Of a stretch of 64,000 bases of DNA, positions 9,086 to 17,525 are shown piece after piece (within the stretch, counting starts at the first letter, position 1; the number at the start of each line of letters is the position of its first letter). The stretch comes from Rhodococcus sp. P-2 (GTDB lineage: Bacteria > Actinomycetota > Actinomycetes > Mycobacteriales > Mycobacteriaceae). A program made the position numbers and the translations under genes. The notes under the pieces are model-generated. The model worked only from the letters and a program-made list of their open reading frames with translations, was not told the origin of the DNA and did no database searches. The DNA is taken from assembly GCF_016598535.1 (NCBI RefSeq), contig NZ_CP066779.1:3656053-3720052 (forward strand), given 5' to 3'.

Positions 9086-10228
9086 TCACAGTCCGTACGT
9101 TTTGCCGATGATGTCTCGCTGAATCTCGTTGGTACCACCATAAATGGAGGACACAAGAGTCTTTCGCACATGATGCTCCATGTCGAACTCAGTGGCGTAA
9201 CCGTACCCACCCATCATCTGCATGCCTTCGAGCGCGACCTTCTTGGCGGTCTCGGTCAGCTTGAGCTTGGCCATCGATGCTTCCCTCGGGAACATCTTGG
9301 TCGGGTCGGCGTCGACCATGCGGGCAACGCTGTAGACCAGTAGACGGCCACATTCGATCTCGGTGGCGAGATCCGCGATCCGGTGGCGGAGTGCCTGAAA
9401 CGATCCGACCGGACGGCCGAACTGCTTACGCGTAGTGACGAATTCGAGGGTGTCGTCGAAGGCCCGCTGCGCGGTCCCGAGCATCATCGCGGCAAGGATG
9501 AGGCGTTCGATGTTGAGCCCGGCCATGAGCTGACGCCAGCCGTTGCCGACGTCCCCGACCACCGCGTCCTCGGGCAGGAACGTGTCGGTGAAGTAGAGAT
9601 CGTTGACCTCCTTGCCGCCCATGGTGTCGATTCCGCTGATCTTCAATCCGGAGATGTCGGCCGGGACGTGGAACATCGTCAGGCCCTCGTGCTTGCCCTC
9701 GCCCCTTGATGTTCGAGCCACGAGGAGGATGTTCTCGGCGAAGTGAGCGTTGGAGCACCACGTCTTCTGTCCGTTGATCAGCCACCCACCGTCGACCTTC
9801 TCGGCGCGGCAACTCAGGTTGCCCACGTCGGAGCCCGCTTCGGGTTCGGACATCGAGATCGACTGCGAAGCGCCACGGACGATCCCGCCGAGCACTGCTT
9901 CCTTTTGCGCCGGACTACCGAACTTCTCGTACGCGGCTCCCGTGATGACGGTCGGGCCGAGTCCACCGATCGGCGCCATCCCCTTGGCTGCTTCCTCCAG
10001 GAAGATGCACAGGTCAACCGTGCTTCCGGCCGATCCGCCGTACTCCTCCGGGACAGTCAGTCCGAGCCATCCCAATTCCGCCATCTTCTCGTAGAACGCC
10101 TGGTTGTGATTGTGGGCGCCATGATCGGTCAGCAGATCTCGCTGCTCACGAGTGCCACTTTCCTTCTTACAGAACGCCGCTACCGATTTGGCGAAATCAG
10201 ACTGCTCCTGCGTGAAATCCATGTACAT
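9086..10228 (-). CDS. Acyl-CoA dehydrogenase family protein lacking the usual C-terminal Glu
   Basis: A 380-residue flavoprotein with the acyl-CoA dehydrogenase layout: an N-terminal helical domain, a middle beta domain with SMSEPEAGSDVGNLSC and KTWCSNAHFA, and a C-terminal helical domain. The C-terminal signature reads SIYGGTNEIQRDI; where medium-chain enzymes carry the catalytic Glu (YEGT) there is Gly. Such members either use a Glu elsewhere or work in heteromers. A GGGAG site precedes the ATG at 10228. It heads a two-gene unit with a GntR gene and is divergent from an aldehyde dehydrogenase. Substrate unknown. Confidence 0.88.
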   Translation of the reverse strand: MYMDFTQEQSDFAKSVAAFCKKESGTREQRDLLTDHGAHNHNQAFYEKMAELGWLGLTVPEEYGGSAGSTVDLCIFLEEAAKGMAPIGGLGPTVITGAAYEKFGSPAQKEAVLGGIVRGASQSISMSEPEAGSDVGNLSCRAEKVDGGWLINGQKTWCSNAHFAENILLVARTSRGEGKHEGLTMFHVPADISGLKISGIDTMGGKEVNDLYFTDTFLPEDAVVGDVGNGWRQLMAGLNIERLILAAMMLGTAQRAFDDTLEFVTTRKQFGRPVGSFQALRHRIADLATEIECGRLLVYSVARMVDADPTKMFPREASMAKLKLTETAKKVALEGMQMMGGYGYATEFDMEHHVRKTLVSSIYGGTNEIQRDIIGKTYGL

Positions 10229-10283
10229 CGAAAACTCCCGAGTGAGATGAGGCTGGAGGCTTGTCGGAGCTCCGTCCGACGCA

Positions 10284-10305
10284 TACTGTGACTACCAGCA
10301 CAGTA
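10284..10305. promoter_or_regulatory. Inverted repeat in the acyl-CoA/aldehyde dehydrogenase divergent promoter
   Basis: TACTGTG and CACAGTA form perfect 7-bp arms around 8 bp, within the 127-bp region between the two divergent starts. It is a candidate operator, possibly for the FCD-type GntR of the same locus. Confidence 0.45.
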
Positions 10306-10310
10306 AATCA

Positions 10311-10328
10311 CATCACATATATGTGATG
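10311..10328. promoter_or_regulatory. 18-bp perfect palindrome upstream of the aldehyde dehydrogenase
   Basis: CATCACATATATGTGATG is a perfect palindrome, 6 bp to the right of the previous repeat and 27 bp before the aldehyde dehydrogenase ATG at 10356. Perfect symmetry over 18 bp in a divergent promoter strongly suggests a dimeric regulator site. Confidence 0.55.
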
Positions 10329-10355
10329 CACCGACATGTGGAGGATCTGAAGAAC

Positions 10356-11876
10356 ATGACAGAACAGCTCGGCCGCCAGAGCACGTCTACAGATCTGAAA
10401 TCGGACGATCACACCTTCGCGAGCCTCGACCCTCGCAACGACTCCGTGGTCGCGCAGCACCCCATCGCCGACCAGCAGGCGATCGAGAAGGCGGTCGCCG
10501 CGGCGCGAACCGCGTCGAAGTGGTGGGATCAACTCGGATTCCAAGGGCGCCGGAAGGTGCTCGGCAATTTCCGCGCCGCGATCGCCACTCACGCCGAATC
10601 GATGGCAGCGATCATCTCCGCCGAGACGGGAAAGCCCAGCGACGACGCACTACTCGAAGTCATGCTGGCCGTCGAACATCTCGACTGGGCGGCACGCAAC
10701 GCCCAGAAAGTGTTGCGCCGCAGACGCGTCGGCGCAGGACTGATCAGCGCCAACCAGTCTGCATCGGTCGGCTACCGGCCGATGGGTGTCGTCGGCGTGA
10801 TCGGCCCCTGGAACTATCCGCTGTACACACCGATGGGGTCGATCGGCTACGCATTGGCCGCCGGTAATGCCGTCATCTTCAAACCGAGCGAACTCTCACC
10901 GGGTGTCGGCGTCGAATTGGCGCGGTTGTGGAACATCGCCGCACCGGGACATGCTGTCCTGCAGACCATTACCGGTGACGGCAAAACCGGCGCACTTCTG
11001 TGTTCGTCCGGTGTCGACAAGATCGCATTCACCGGTTCGACCGCTACCGCGAAGCGCGTGATGGCAGCCTGCGCGGACACCCTCACTCCCCTGGTCGCCG
11101 AATGTGGCGGCAAGGACGCCATGCTGGTGGACTCCGACGCCAACCTCGATGCGGCCGTGAGCTTCGCCGCGTTCGGAGCAGTGGGCAACGGCGGACAGAC
11201 CTGCGCCGGCGTCGAGCGAATCTACGTCGCAGCGCCCGTGTACGACGCCTTCCTGTCCAAACTCACAACCGCGTTACGGGACGCCCACGCCGGTGCCACC
11301 GACAGCTCGACCTACGGGCCGATGACGCTGGGAAAGCAGACCGCGATAGTTCGGGGCCAGATCGAAGACGCTCTCGGTCGCGGCGCGAAAGCTGTACTCG
11401 GCGGACTTGATTCGTTCAACGGCCCGTTCATCGATCCGATCATCCTGACGGATGTTCCGGAGGATTCCACCGCGATCACCGAGGAAACGTTCGGCCCGAG
11501 CGTCGTGGTGAACAAGGTGGCCGACATGAACGAGGGGATCGAGCGCGCCAACGCGTCGAAGTACGGCTTGGGCGCCTCGGTGTTCACCAAGAGTTCGTCG
11601 AAGGGGCGAGCGATTGCCGAGAAGCTCGAATGTGGTGTAGTCACGGTCAATTCGGTTCTCGGATTCGCCGGAATCGCCGCCCTGCCATTCGGCGGGGTCG
11701 GCGATTCCGGATTCGGTCGAATCCACGGAGCCGACGGACTGCGTGAGTTCAGCAGCGTGAAATCACTGGCCGTTCAGAAGTTCAGCGCTCCGCTGGACCT
11801 GCTGACCATCGAGCGAAAAGCTCGGGACATGAAGATCTCTCGTTGGATGCTGGCGAAGCGCCACGCAAAGTCCTGA
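10356..11876 (+). CDS. Aldehyde dehydrogenase (NAD(P)-dependent)
   Basis: A 506-residue aldehyde dehydrogenase. Hallmarks include the cofactor loop VIGPWNYPL, GSTATAKRVM, the catalytic Glu in AECGGKDAM and the catalytic Cys in GGQTCAGVER. The ATG at 10356 is preceded by GGAGG; an earlier GTG at 10323 falls inside the 18-bp palindrome and is less likely. The EFGP-like segment (EETFGPSVVV) and terminal FGGVGDSGFGR are normal. It is divergent from the acyl-CoA dehydrogenase/GntR pair, so it may feed an acid into the same pathway. Substrate unknown. Confidence 0.9.
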   Translation: MTEQLGRQSTSTDLKSDDHTFASLDPRNDSVVAQHPIADQQAIEKAVAAARTASKWWDQLGFQGRRKVLGNFRAAIATHAESMAAIISAETGKPSDDALLEVMLAVEHLDWAARNAQKVLRRRRVGAGLISANQSASVGYRPMGVVGVIGPWNYPLYTPMGSIGYALAAGNAVIFKPSELSPGVGVELARLWNIAAPGHAVLQTITGDGKTGALLCSSGVDKIAFTGSTATAKRVMAACADTLTPLVAECGGKDAMLVDSDANLDAAVSFAAFGAVGNGGQTCAGVERIYVAAPVYDAFLSKLTTALRDAHAGATDSSTYGPMTLGKQTAIVRGQIEDALGRGAKAVLGGLDSFNGPFIDPIILTDVPEDSTAITEETFGPSVVVNKVADMNEGIERANASKYGLGASVFTKSSSKGRAIAEKLECGVVTVNSVLGFAGIAALPFGGVGDSGFGRIHGADGLREFSSVKSLAVQKFSAPLDLLTIERKARDMKISRWMLAKRHAKS

Positions 11877-11896
11877 ATCACCAGCGCCCGCGGTGA

Positions 11897-13021
11897 TCAG
11901 CCGGCGGTGACGAGCACCTGCTCGTCACTGTCGGCTGCTTCGAGTTCGCGAACCAGCGGGAGCACCTTGGCCCCGAAGTACTCGATCTCTTCCTGGAAGT
12001 GCAGGAATCCGCCGAGAATCAGATCGACACCGCGGCGGCGATATTCGACGATCCGATGGGCGATCTGTTCCGGCGTGCCGATCAGTTGTGAGCGGAAGCC
12101 GTCGTTGTACTGGACCAAGTCCTCGAATGTCGAATCCGCCCACATCCCGTCCTTGGACGCGGTCGACGCGCCGGCCTGTTGGACTGCATTCTTGAATCCC
12201 TCGACTGCAGGACGGTTCGCCTTGGCGATGATCTCGCGCAGCGTGTCTTTCGCCTCGGCCTCGGTATCGCGGGCGATGATGAACCCGTTGAGCCCGAACT
12301 TGACCTCCCGATCGTTCTCACGAGCAACACGGCGGACGTCGACCAATTGTTCGGTGACTCCGTCGTAGTCCTTGCCGTTACTGAAGTACCAATCCGAATA
12401 GCGACCGGCGTTCTCACGGGCAGCCGCCGAGTTACCACCTTGGAACAGTTCGGGATTGGGGCGATCCGGAGTGTTCAGCGGCTTCGGCTTCAACGTGAAG
12501 TCGTGAATGCGGTAGAAGTCACCGCGGAAATCGACGTCGTCCTCGGTCCAGATCTTACGAAGAACCTGAAGGAACTCGGCGCTGCGACGATAGCGCTCGT
12601 CGTGCTCGAGCCACGGCTCGCCGAGATGGGTGAACTCGTCCTTGAACCAACCGCTGACGACGTTGACGGCAAATCGTCCATTCGACAGGTGGTCAGCGGT
12701 AGCGCCCAGTTTCGCCAACACGGCCGGCTGCCAGAGTCCGGGGTGCACCGCGGCGATGACCTTGAGCTTCTCGGTGGCCAAGAGCAGCGCAAGACTGAAG
12801 CTCGTGGATTCGTGCTGGAACTCGGCCCCGTAGCTCGCCTCGTAGCGAACCTGACTCAGGGCGTACTCGAAGCCGTTGTTCTCCGCGGTCTGCGCCAGCT
12901 TCTTGTTGTACTCGTAGTCCCAGCTGGTCCGCTGCTCGATGTCGGAGGTGACCAGACCACCACTGACATTGGGCACCCAGTAGGCGAACTTGATCTCGTC
13001 GGCGATACGTTCAGTAGACAT
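11897..13021 (-). CDS. sfnG: FMNH2-dependent dimethylsulfone monooxygenase SfnG
   Basis: A 374-residue bacterial-luciferase-like monooxygenase. It opens MSTERIADEIKFAYWVPNV and contains GRFAVNVVSGWFKDEF and ELFQGGNSAAARENAG, typical of the SsuD/SfnG branch that splits C-S bonds. Similarity is strongest to SfnG, which converts dimethylsulfone to methanesulfinate using reduced flavin. The ATG at 13021 is preferred to an upstream in-frame codon that adds four residues. It is divergent from an SfnB-type flavoprotein, the usual sulfur-acquisition pairing. Probably induced by sulfur limitation (inference). Confidence 0.82.
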   Translation of the reverse strand: MSTERIADEIKFAYWVPNVSGGLVTSDIEQRTSWDYEYNKKLAQTAENNGFEYALSQVRYEASYGAEFQHESTSFSLALLLATEKLKVIAAVHPGLWQPAVLAKLGATADHLSNGRFAVNVVSGWFKDEFTHLGEPWLEHDERYRRSAEFLQVLRKIWTEDDVDFRGDFYRIHDFTLKPKPLNTPDRPNPELFQGGNSAAARENAGRYSDWYFSNGKDYDGVTEQLVDVRRVARENDREVKFGLNGFIIARDTEAEAKDTLREIIAKANRPAVEGFKNAVQQAGASTASKDGMWADSTFEDLVQYNDGFRSQLIGTPEQIAHRIVEYRRRGVDLILGGFLHFQEEIEYFGAKVLPLVRELEAADSDEQVLVTAG

Positions 13022-13119
13022 GAAACCCAGCAAACATGCAGTTCCCAGGGGTTTCCAGGGTAGCGATCACACAGGTTGTAAGTGTTGGGTGGGTGCTGCG
13101 ACTGTGAAACGGTGGCAGC

Positions 13120-14340
13120 ATGACTGCTGTGGACATTCAGGAGATCGCGCACCGCATCACCAGCGAAGACGAGGCACTCTCGGTAGCGTCGCAGCTGTCC
13201 GCCGAGTTCGCGGCAGGCGCCGGTGTCCGCGATGCGCAGCGCCTCCTTCCCGAAGACGAGGTCCGCACCCTGGCGCAGTCCGGCCTGCTCGGACTATCCG
13301 TGCCGACGGAGTTCGGCGGCATCGACGCGAGCACCGAGACGTTGGCCGAGGTCTTCCGTTTGCTCGCCGAAGGCGATCCCAGCATCGCGCAGATTCCGCA
13401 CAGCCACTTCACTTTCCTGGAAGCGCTCCGGTACCAGGGGTCGAACGAGCAGAAACAGTTCTTCTACGCCGAGGCGTTGTCGGGTAAGCAGTTCGCCAAC
13501 GCGCAGAGCGAACGCGGCAACAAGACCATCGACATCGACGGCACCACCCTGACCCCCGACGGGGACGACTTCGTGCTCGAAGGTCGCAAGTTCTATTGCA
13601 CAGGAGCACTTTTCGCGGACTGGATCGTCGTGCGCGCGGCTAATGCCGATCAGTTCACGGAGACCGGCGCTCAAGTGAAGTCTGCGGTCTACCTGCCCCG
13701 GAATACTCCCGGACTGTCGATCGTCGACGACTGGGACGGCATGGGGCAGAAGACAACTGCGAGCGGAACCGTGATCCTCGAATCCGTGTCGGTGCCGCGG
13801 TTCAATGTCGTCCCCTTCACGTCGCTGTTCACTCACCCGACCACCTACGGGGCACAGGCCCAGATTCTGCACGCCGCGATCGACACCGGCATTGCATCAG
13901 CTGCGCTGCGTGAATCCGTAGAACTCGCCGCAAAAGCGCGTCCGTTCTTCGAGGCGAAAGTCGATACAGCAGTGGAGGATCCACTGCTCGTTCAACTCGC
14001 CGGCGAAGCAGCCATCGAGGTTCGCGCTGCCCGATCCCTCTTGGCGGAAGCGGCGCGATCGATCGACGTGGCGAGGCGAGATCCCACCGAGGACTCCACG
14101 GCCCGAGCATCCATCGACGCTGCAACTGCCAAGGTGGTCGGAGCGCGAGCGTCGTTGGCGGCTACGAGCACCCTGTTCGAGATCGGTGGCACCAGAAGCG
14201 CGGGTGAATCAGCGAACCTCTCGCGATTCTGGCGTGACGCACGCACGCACACCCTGCACGATCCGACGAGGTGGAAGGTCCAACATATCGGCCGCTGGAC
14301 GCTGTCGGGCACGGTCCCACCGAGGCACGGACTGCTGTAA
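13120..14340 (+). CDS. sfnB: SfnB/DszC-type sulfur acquisition flavoprotein
   Basis: A 406-residue member of the acyl-CoA dehydrogenase fold, of the monooxygenase-like branch that includes SfnB, SfnC and DszC. Signs are FAQ-like QFANAQSERG, the beta-domain segment GRKFYCTGALFADWIVV, and a C-terminal IGGTRSAGESANLSRFWRDARTHTLHDP, where WRDARTHTLHDP replaces the Glu-bearing motif of true dehydrogenases. It is divergent from sfnG across a 98-bp promoter region. Probably oxidises a sulfur compound with reduced flavin; the exact step is inferred. Confidence 0.78.
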   Translation: MTAVDIQEIAHRITSEDEALSVASQLSAEFAAGAGVRDAQRLLPEDEVRTLAQSGLLGLSVPTEFGGIDASTETLAEVFRLLAEGDPSIAQIPHSHFTFLEALRYQGSNEQKQFFYAEALSGKQFANAQSERGNKTIDIDGTTLTPDGDDFVLEGRKFYCTGALFADWIVVRAANADQFTETGAQVKSAVYLPRNTPGLSIVDDWDGMGQKTTASGTVILESVSVPRFNVVPFTSLFTHPTTYGAQAQILHAAIDTGIASAALRESVELAAKARPFFEAKVDTAVEDPLLVQLAGEAAIEVRAARSLLAEAARSIDVARRDPTEDSTARASIDAATAKVVGARASLAATSTLFEIGGTRSAGESANLSRFWRDARTHTLHDPTRWKVQHIGRWTLSGTVPPRHGLL

Positions 14341-14346
14341 GCCCAC

Positions 14347-15009
14347 TCAGTCGGAATTCACGTATCCGCTGATCAAGACTTCGAGACCTTCCAGGTAACT
14401 CTCGGTCGTCGTCCCTCCCGGCCAGTCCTCGAGCACCTCACTGAGTACCGGCAGCTTCTCGGGCCCGATTTCTCGGATCTTGACCGCGAGATGTGACACA
14501 CTGCCTTCCGGTCGCGCGGCGGTGTCGTAGATGTTGAGCAGTGCGCCGAGTGTGTAGTTCCACAGCGCTCGATAGACCAGCAGAGCGCGACGCGGCGACA
14601 TGCCGAGTTCGACACACGCGGCCATGGCCCGGTCAACCAAAACCACGGCACCGCTCCCACCACGCCCACCGCGCTGAAGCAGCTCGATGATCCAACGCTC
14701 CGATGCGAGTGTTTCGAAGATCGCGGTGAAGATCGTGCGAAGTCGCTCGACCTGATCCTGTGGCAGGACCAGAGAGCCGAGGTCTTGTGAGTACACGTCG
14801 AGAACCGCGCTGATCAGCTGTTCCTTGTCGCCCACGTGCCGGTACAGCGCCATCGGCGTGGTGCCGAGCGACTTCGCCAGTGCTCGCATGCTCAGCGCGT
14901 CGGCGCCGCCGGACTGAAGTTGCCGTTTCGCTTCTTCGACTATCTGCTCCGACGTGATAGTCGGGGGACGTCCGAGCCGCGGGGATCTCGGTTCCATCTT
15001 TTCGGCCAT
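14347..15009 (-). CDS. TetR-family regulator
   Basis: A 220-residue regulator with an N-terminal basic stretch (RLGRPPTIT) and a helix-turn-helix ending LGTTPMALYRHVGDKEQLI, then a helical effector domain. It is divergent from an MFS exporter with a 119-bp gap, so it most likely represses the exporter. It is convergent with sfnB, 6 bp apart. Ligand unknown. Confidence 0.85.
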   Translation of the reverse strand: MAEKMEPRSPRLGRPPTITSEQIVEEAKRQLQSGGADALSMRALAKSLGTTPMALYRHVGDKEQLISAVLDVYSQDLGSLVLPQDQVERLRTIFTAIFETLASERWIIELLQRGGRGGSGAVVLVDRAMAACVELGMSPRRALLVYRALWNYTLGALLNIYDTAARPEGSVSHLAVKIREIGPEKLPVLSEVLEDWPGGTTTESYLEGLEVLISGYVNSD

Positions 15010-15076
15010 TCGTCGATTGTGCGCGTTCCCGCTACGACGCTCTCCCCCGGGGAACCCCTTGCATCTCGATCGTCAG

Positions 15077-15121
15077 CAAGGTAAACCTAACTACTTATGA
15101 GAACGCGTATACAAATTAGGT
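15077..15121. promoter_or_regulatory. Possible iron-box (IdeR/DtxR) half-sites before the MFS exporter
   Basis: CAAGGTAAACCTAACTACT (15077-15095) agrees with the DtxR/IdeR 19-mer TWAGGTWAGSCTAACCTWA at 13 of 19 positions, concentrated in the left and central parts. A second half-site, TTAGGT, follows at 15116-15121. TATACA (15108-15113) is a plausible -10. The neighbouring siderophore-type binding protein supports iron control, but the match is incomplete. Confidence 0.35.
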
Positions 15122-15128
15122 ACCTGCA

Positions 15129-16523
15129 ATGACAACAACAACGAGGGCGGTAGCCGCGCCTGCTCTGGTCCTCACCGCCGCCGCGGCAGCGCAGTTCCTG
15201 GTGGCCTTCGACATGTCGGTCATCAACGTCGCATTGCCGGACATCCAGGAATCGCTGAACTTCTCCGACGCCGGGTTGTCCTGGGTCGTCAACGCGTACG
15301 CCCTGGCCTTCGGCGGGCTGCTGCTTCTCGGCGGCCGTCTGTGCGACGTGATGGGCACTCGTCGCGTTCTGGTTTCCGGGCTGCTGCTGTTTGCGCTCGT
15401 CAGCATCATCGGGACTTTCTCGGGGTCCGCCGAAATGCTTGTCGGAGCTCGGGCGCTTCAAGGCGTCGGTGCCGCGATGATCGCACCGGCCGGGCTCGCC
15501 GCCCTCAGTCAGGCCTTTCCCACCGGACGTGCCAGGGCCAAGGCATTCGGCATCGGCGCAATGTCGTCAGCACTCGGCGGCGCACTGGGCGTCGTTCTGA
15601 GTGGCATTTTGACCGAAGGACTCAGTTGGCGATGGGTGATGTTCGCCGGCGCACCGGTCGCACTGATCGCCGCAGTTGCCGGTGCCCGTGGCCTGCCGGC
15701 CGGCCAGGCCGCCAGAGGCGGCTCCCTCGATCTCCCCGGCGCCATCTTGGCGACGGCCGGAATCACCGCCCTTGTCGGCACCGTCATCGCCACTGAATCA
15801 CATTCCTGGACTTCGAGTTACGTGCTGGGCGGATTCGCGCTGACGATCGCTCTGCTGACGGCCTTCGTTGTGGTCGAAAGCCGCTGCGCCACACCACTGG
15901 TACGACTGTCCACCCTGCTTCGCCCCCGAATCGGTCTGGCCAACGCCATCATGTGCCTGGTGTGTGCGGCACAATTCAGCGCGTTTTTCTTCGTCTCGCT
16001 CTTCCTGCAACGTGGACTGGGCTATTCACCGACCACCACCGGCCTGGCTTTCCTGCCCTTCTGTTTCGGCCTGGTGATCGGCATCCTCGCCTCCACCAAA
16101 CTCCTTCCGCGCTACGGAGTCCGGCCACTGCTCGTCGTCGGAACAGCAGTCGCAGCAGTCGGGACGTTCATCTTCTCGACCATGAACCTCGACAGTCCCT
16201 TCTGGGCCGTCATCCTGGTGCCTTCGCTTCTGGCAAGTATCGGCATCGGCCTGTCGTTCATGCCGCTCAGTAACGTCGCCACCGCCGACGCTCCTCCCGA
16301 AGAGGTCGGCATGGCATCAGGGCTACTGAGCACGTCGCGTCAGATCGGCGGTTCACTCGGACTGGCCGTTCTCGTGAGCGTCGCTGCTTCCTCGACGGCA
16401 CGCTCGGGCAGTGCGCCGACCGAAGCACTGGTTTCCGGATACTCCCAAGCCCTTTTCGTCTGCTCCGGCCTCCTGCTGGCCGGCACCCTCCTGTCCTTCT
16501 TCTTCCCACGAATGGATCGTTGA
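15129..16523 (+). CDS. MFS exporter, DHA2 type, possibly for a siderophore
   Basis: A 464-residue major facilitator with about 14 hydrophobic segments. Helix 1 contains FLVAFDMSVINVALPDIQ, typical of the QacA/EmrB drug:H+ antiporters, and GARALQGVGAAMIAPAGLAAL is the motif-B region. It is divergent from a TetR and lies 6 bp before a siderophore-type binding lipoprotein, so the two are likely cotranscribed. That pairing suggests export of a siderophore or related chelator rather than a drug; this is inference. Confidence 0.85.
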   Translation: MTTTTRAVAAPALVLTAAAAAQFLVAFDMSVINVALPDIQESLNFSDAGLSWVVNAYALAFGGLLLLGGRLCDVMGTRRVLVSGLLLFALVSIIGTFSGSAEMLVGARALQGVGAAMIAPAGLAALSQAFPTGRARAKAFGIGAMSSALGGALGVVLSGILTEGLSWRWVMFAGAPVALIAAVAGARGLPAGQAARGGSLDLPGAILATAGITALVGTVIATESHSWTSSYVLGGFALTIALLTAFVVVESRCATPLVRLSTLLRPRIGLANAIMCLVCAAQFSAFFFVSLFLQRGLGYSPTTTGLAFLPFCFGLVIGILASTKLLPRYGVRPLLVVGTAVAAVGTFIFSTMNLDSPFWAVILVPSLLASIGIGLSFMPLSNVATADAPPEEVGMASGLLSTSRQIGGSLGLAVLVSVAASSTARSGSAPTEALVSGYSQALFVCSGLLLAGTLLSFFFPRMDR

Positions 16524-16529
16524 CCTCAG

Positions 16530-17525
16530 ATGTTCACCACCCGAACCGCATTCGGCATCGTCTCGGCGCTTCTCCTCACCGTTGCCGGCGCCAGCGCGTG
16601 CAGCAGCTCCGCCGAGTCCGACGCCCCTTCCGCAACTCGCTCCGTCACACACGAACTCGGCACCGTCGAGGTCCCCGCATCACCGCAGCGCATTCTCGCT
16701 CTCGACGAGTATGCAGGTCTGAGTGCACTCGCACTCGGCGTCAAGCCCACCGTCGTCTACAGCACCCTGCGATCGGACGTCGCCAAATCGATTCTGCGCG
16801 AGCAGGGCGTCGAAGTTCTCGACAAGCCGACCTTCTTCGCCAACCCGGCCGTCGAGGAGATCGCGTCGGTCGAGCCCGACGAGATCTTGATGAGCAATGC
16901 CGGTCCACTGCCGAGTCTGTTCGCTCAGATCAACGCCGTGGCACCAACCCTCGTCCTCCCCTACTCGGCACCGTGGCGCGACGTTCTCGAACAAGCTGGG
17001 GCACAGCTCGATCGAGGCAGCGAAGCAACCGCCATGATCGGAAAGCTGGAATCCGGTCTCGACGACGTCAAGACCGCGGCGGGAGGCCAGAGCCTTGCGA
17101 TACTGCTCGGCTACAGCGGGAACCTGTTCACGGTGCCACCGACCACTCCCATCTCCACCCTCGTCACCGAGGCAGGATTCACCAGGCCCGTATCGGAAGT
17201 CAACGCCACCAACAATCAAGACACCGGCACGATTTCACCCGTCTCACCGGAACTCCTGCCCGAACATGCGGCGCAGACCGTCGCCGTACTTTCCGGGCAG
17301 CAGTACGACGCGTCCGTCGTGCGAAACACTCCGCTGTTCGACAACCTGACACCCGATCCTGCGCACGCTCTGGACGTCAGCGGTGATCTCTGGTTCGGCA
17401 GCCATCCCTTCGCCATCTACTGGATCATCCAGGATCTGGACGGCATCGCACATGGCAAGGGGCAGAGCGGAATCGGAACGCTCGACAGCGCCGACGCGCG
17501 ATGGGCGGCGTTCAGCGCGCTCTGA
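16530..17525 (+). CDS. Iron-siderophore-type ABC substrate-binding lipoprotein
   Basis: A 331-residue exported protein. The N-terminus has a hydrophobic stretch ending GASACSS, a lipobox-like site with a candidate lipidated Cys near residue 24. The body begins VEVPASPQRILALDEYAGLSAL and has the two-lobe FecB/FhuD layout (periplasmic binding domain for siderophores, haem or B12). No permease or ATPase is next to it. It is cotranscribed with the MFS gene and overlaps the 3' end of the convergent AraC gene by 14 bp. Confidence 0.82.
   Translation: MFTTRTAFGIVSALLLTVAGASACSSSAESDAPSATRSVTHELGTVEVPASPQRILALDEYAGLSALALGVKPTVVYSTLRSDVAKSILREQGVEVLDKPTFFANPAVEEIASVEPDEILMSNAGPLPSLFAQINAVAPTLVLPYSAPWRDVLEQAGAQLDRGSEATAMIGKLESGLDDVKTAAGGQSLAILLGYSGNLFTVPPTTPISTLVTEAGFTRPVSEVNATNNQDTGTISPVSPELLPEHAAQTVAVLSGQQYDASVVRNTPLFDNLTPDPAHALDVSGDLWFGSHPFAIYWIIQDLDGIAHGKGQSGIGTLDSADARWAAFSAL

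Noticed and set aside
11877-11897. ATCACC/GGTGAT stem between the aldehyde dehydrogenase and sfnG as a terminator
   Set aside because: Six base pairs with a 9-nt loop are too weak to call, although the position between convergent genes would suit.
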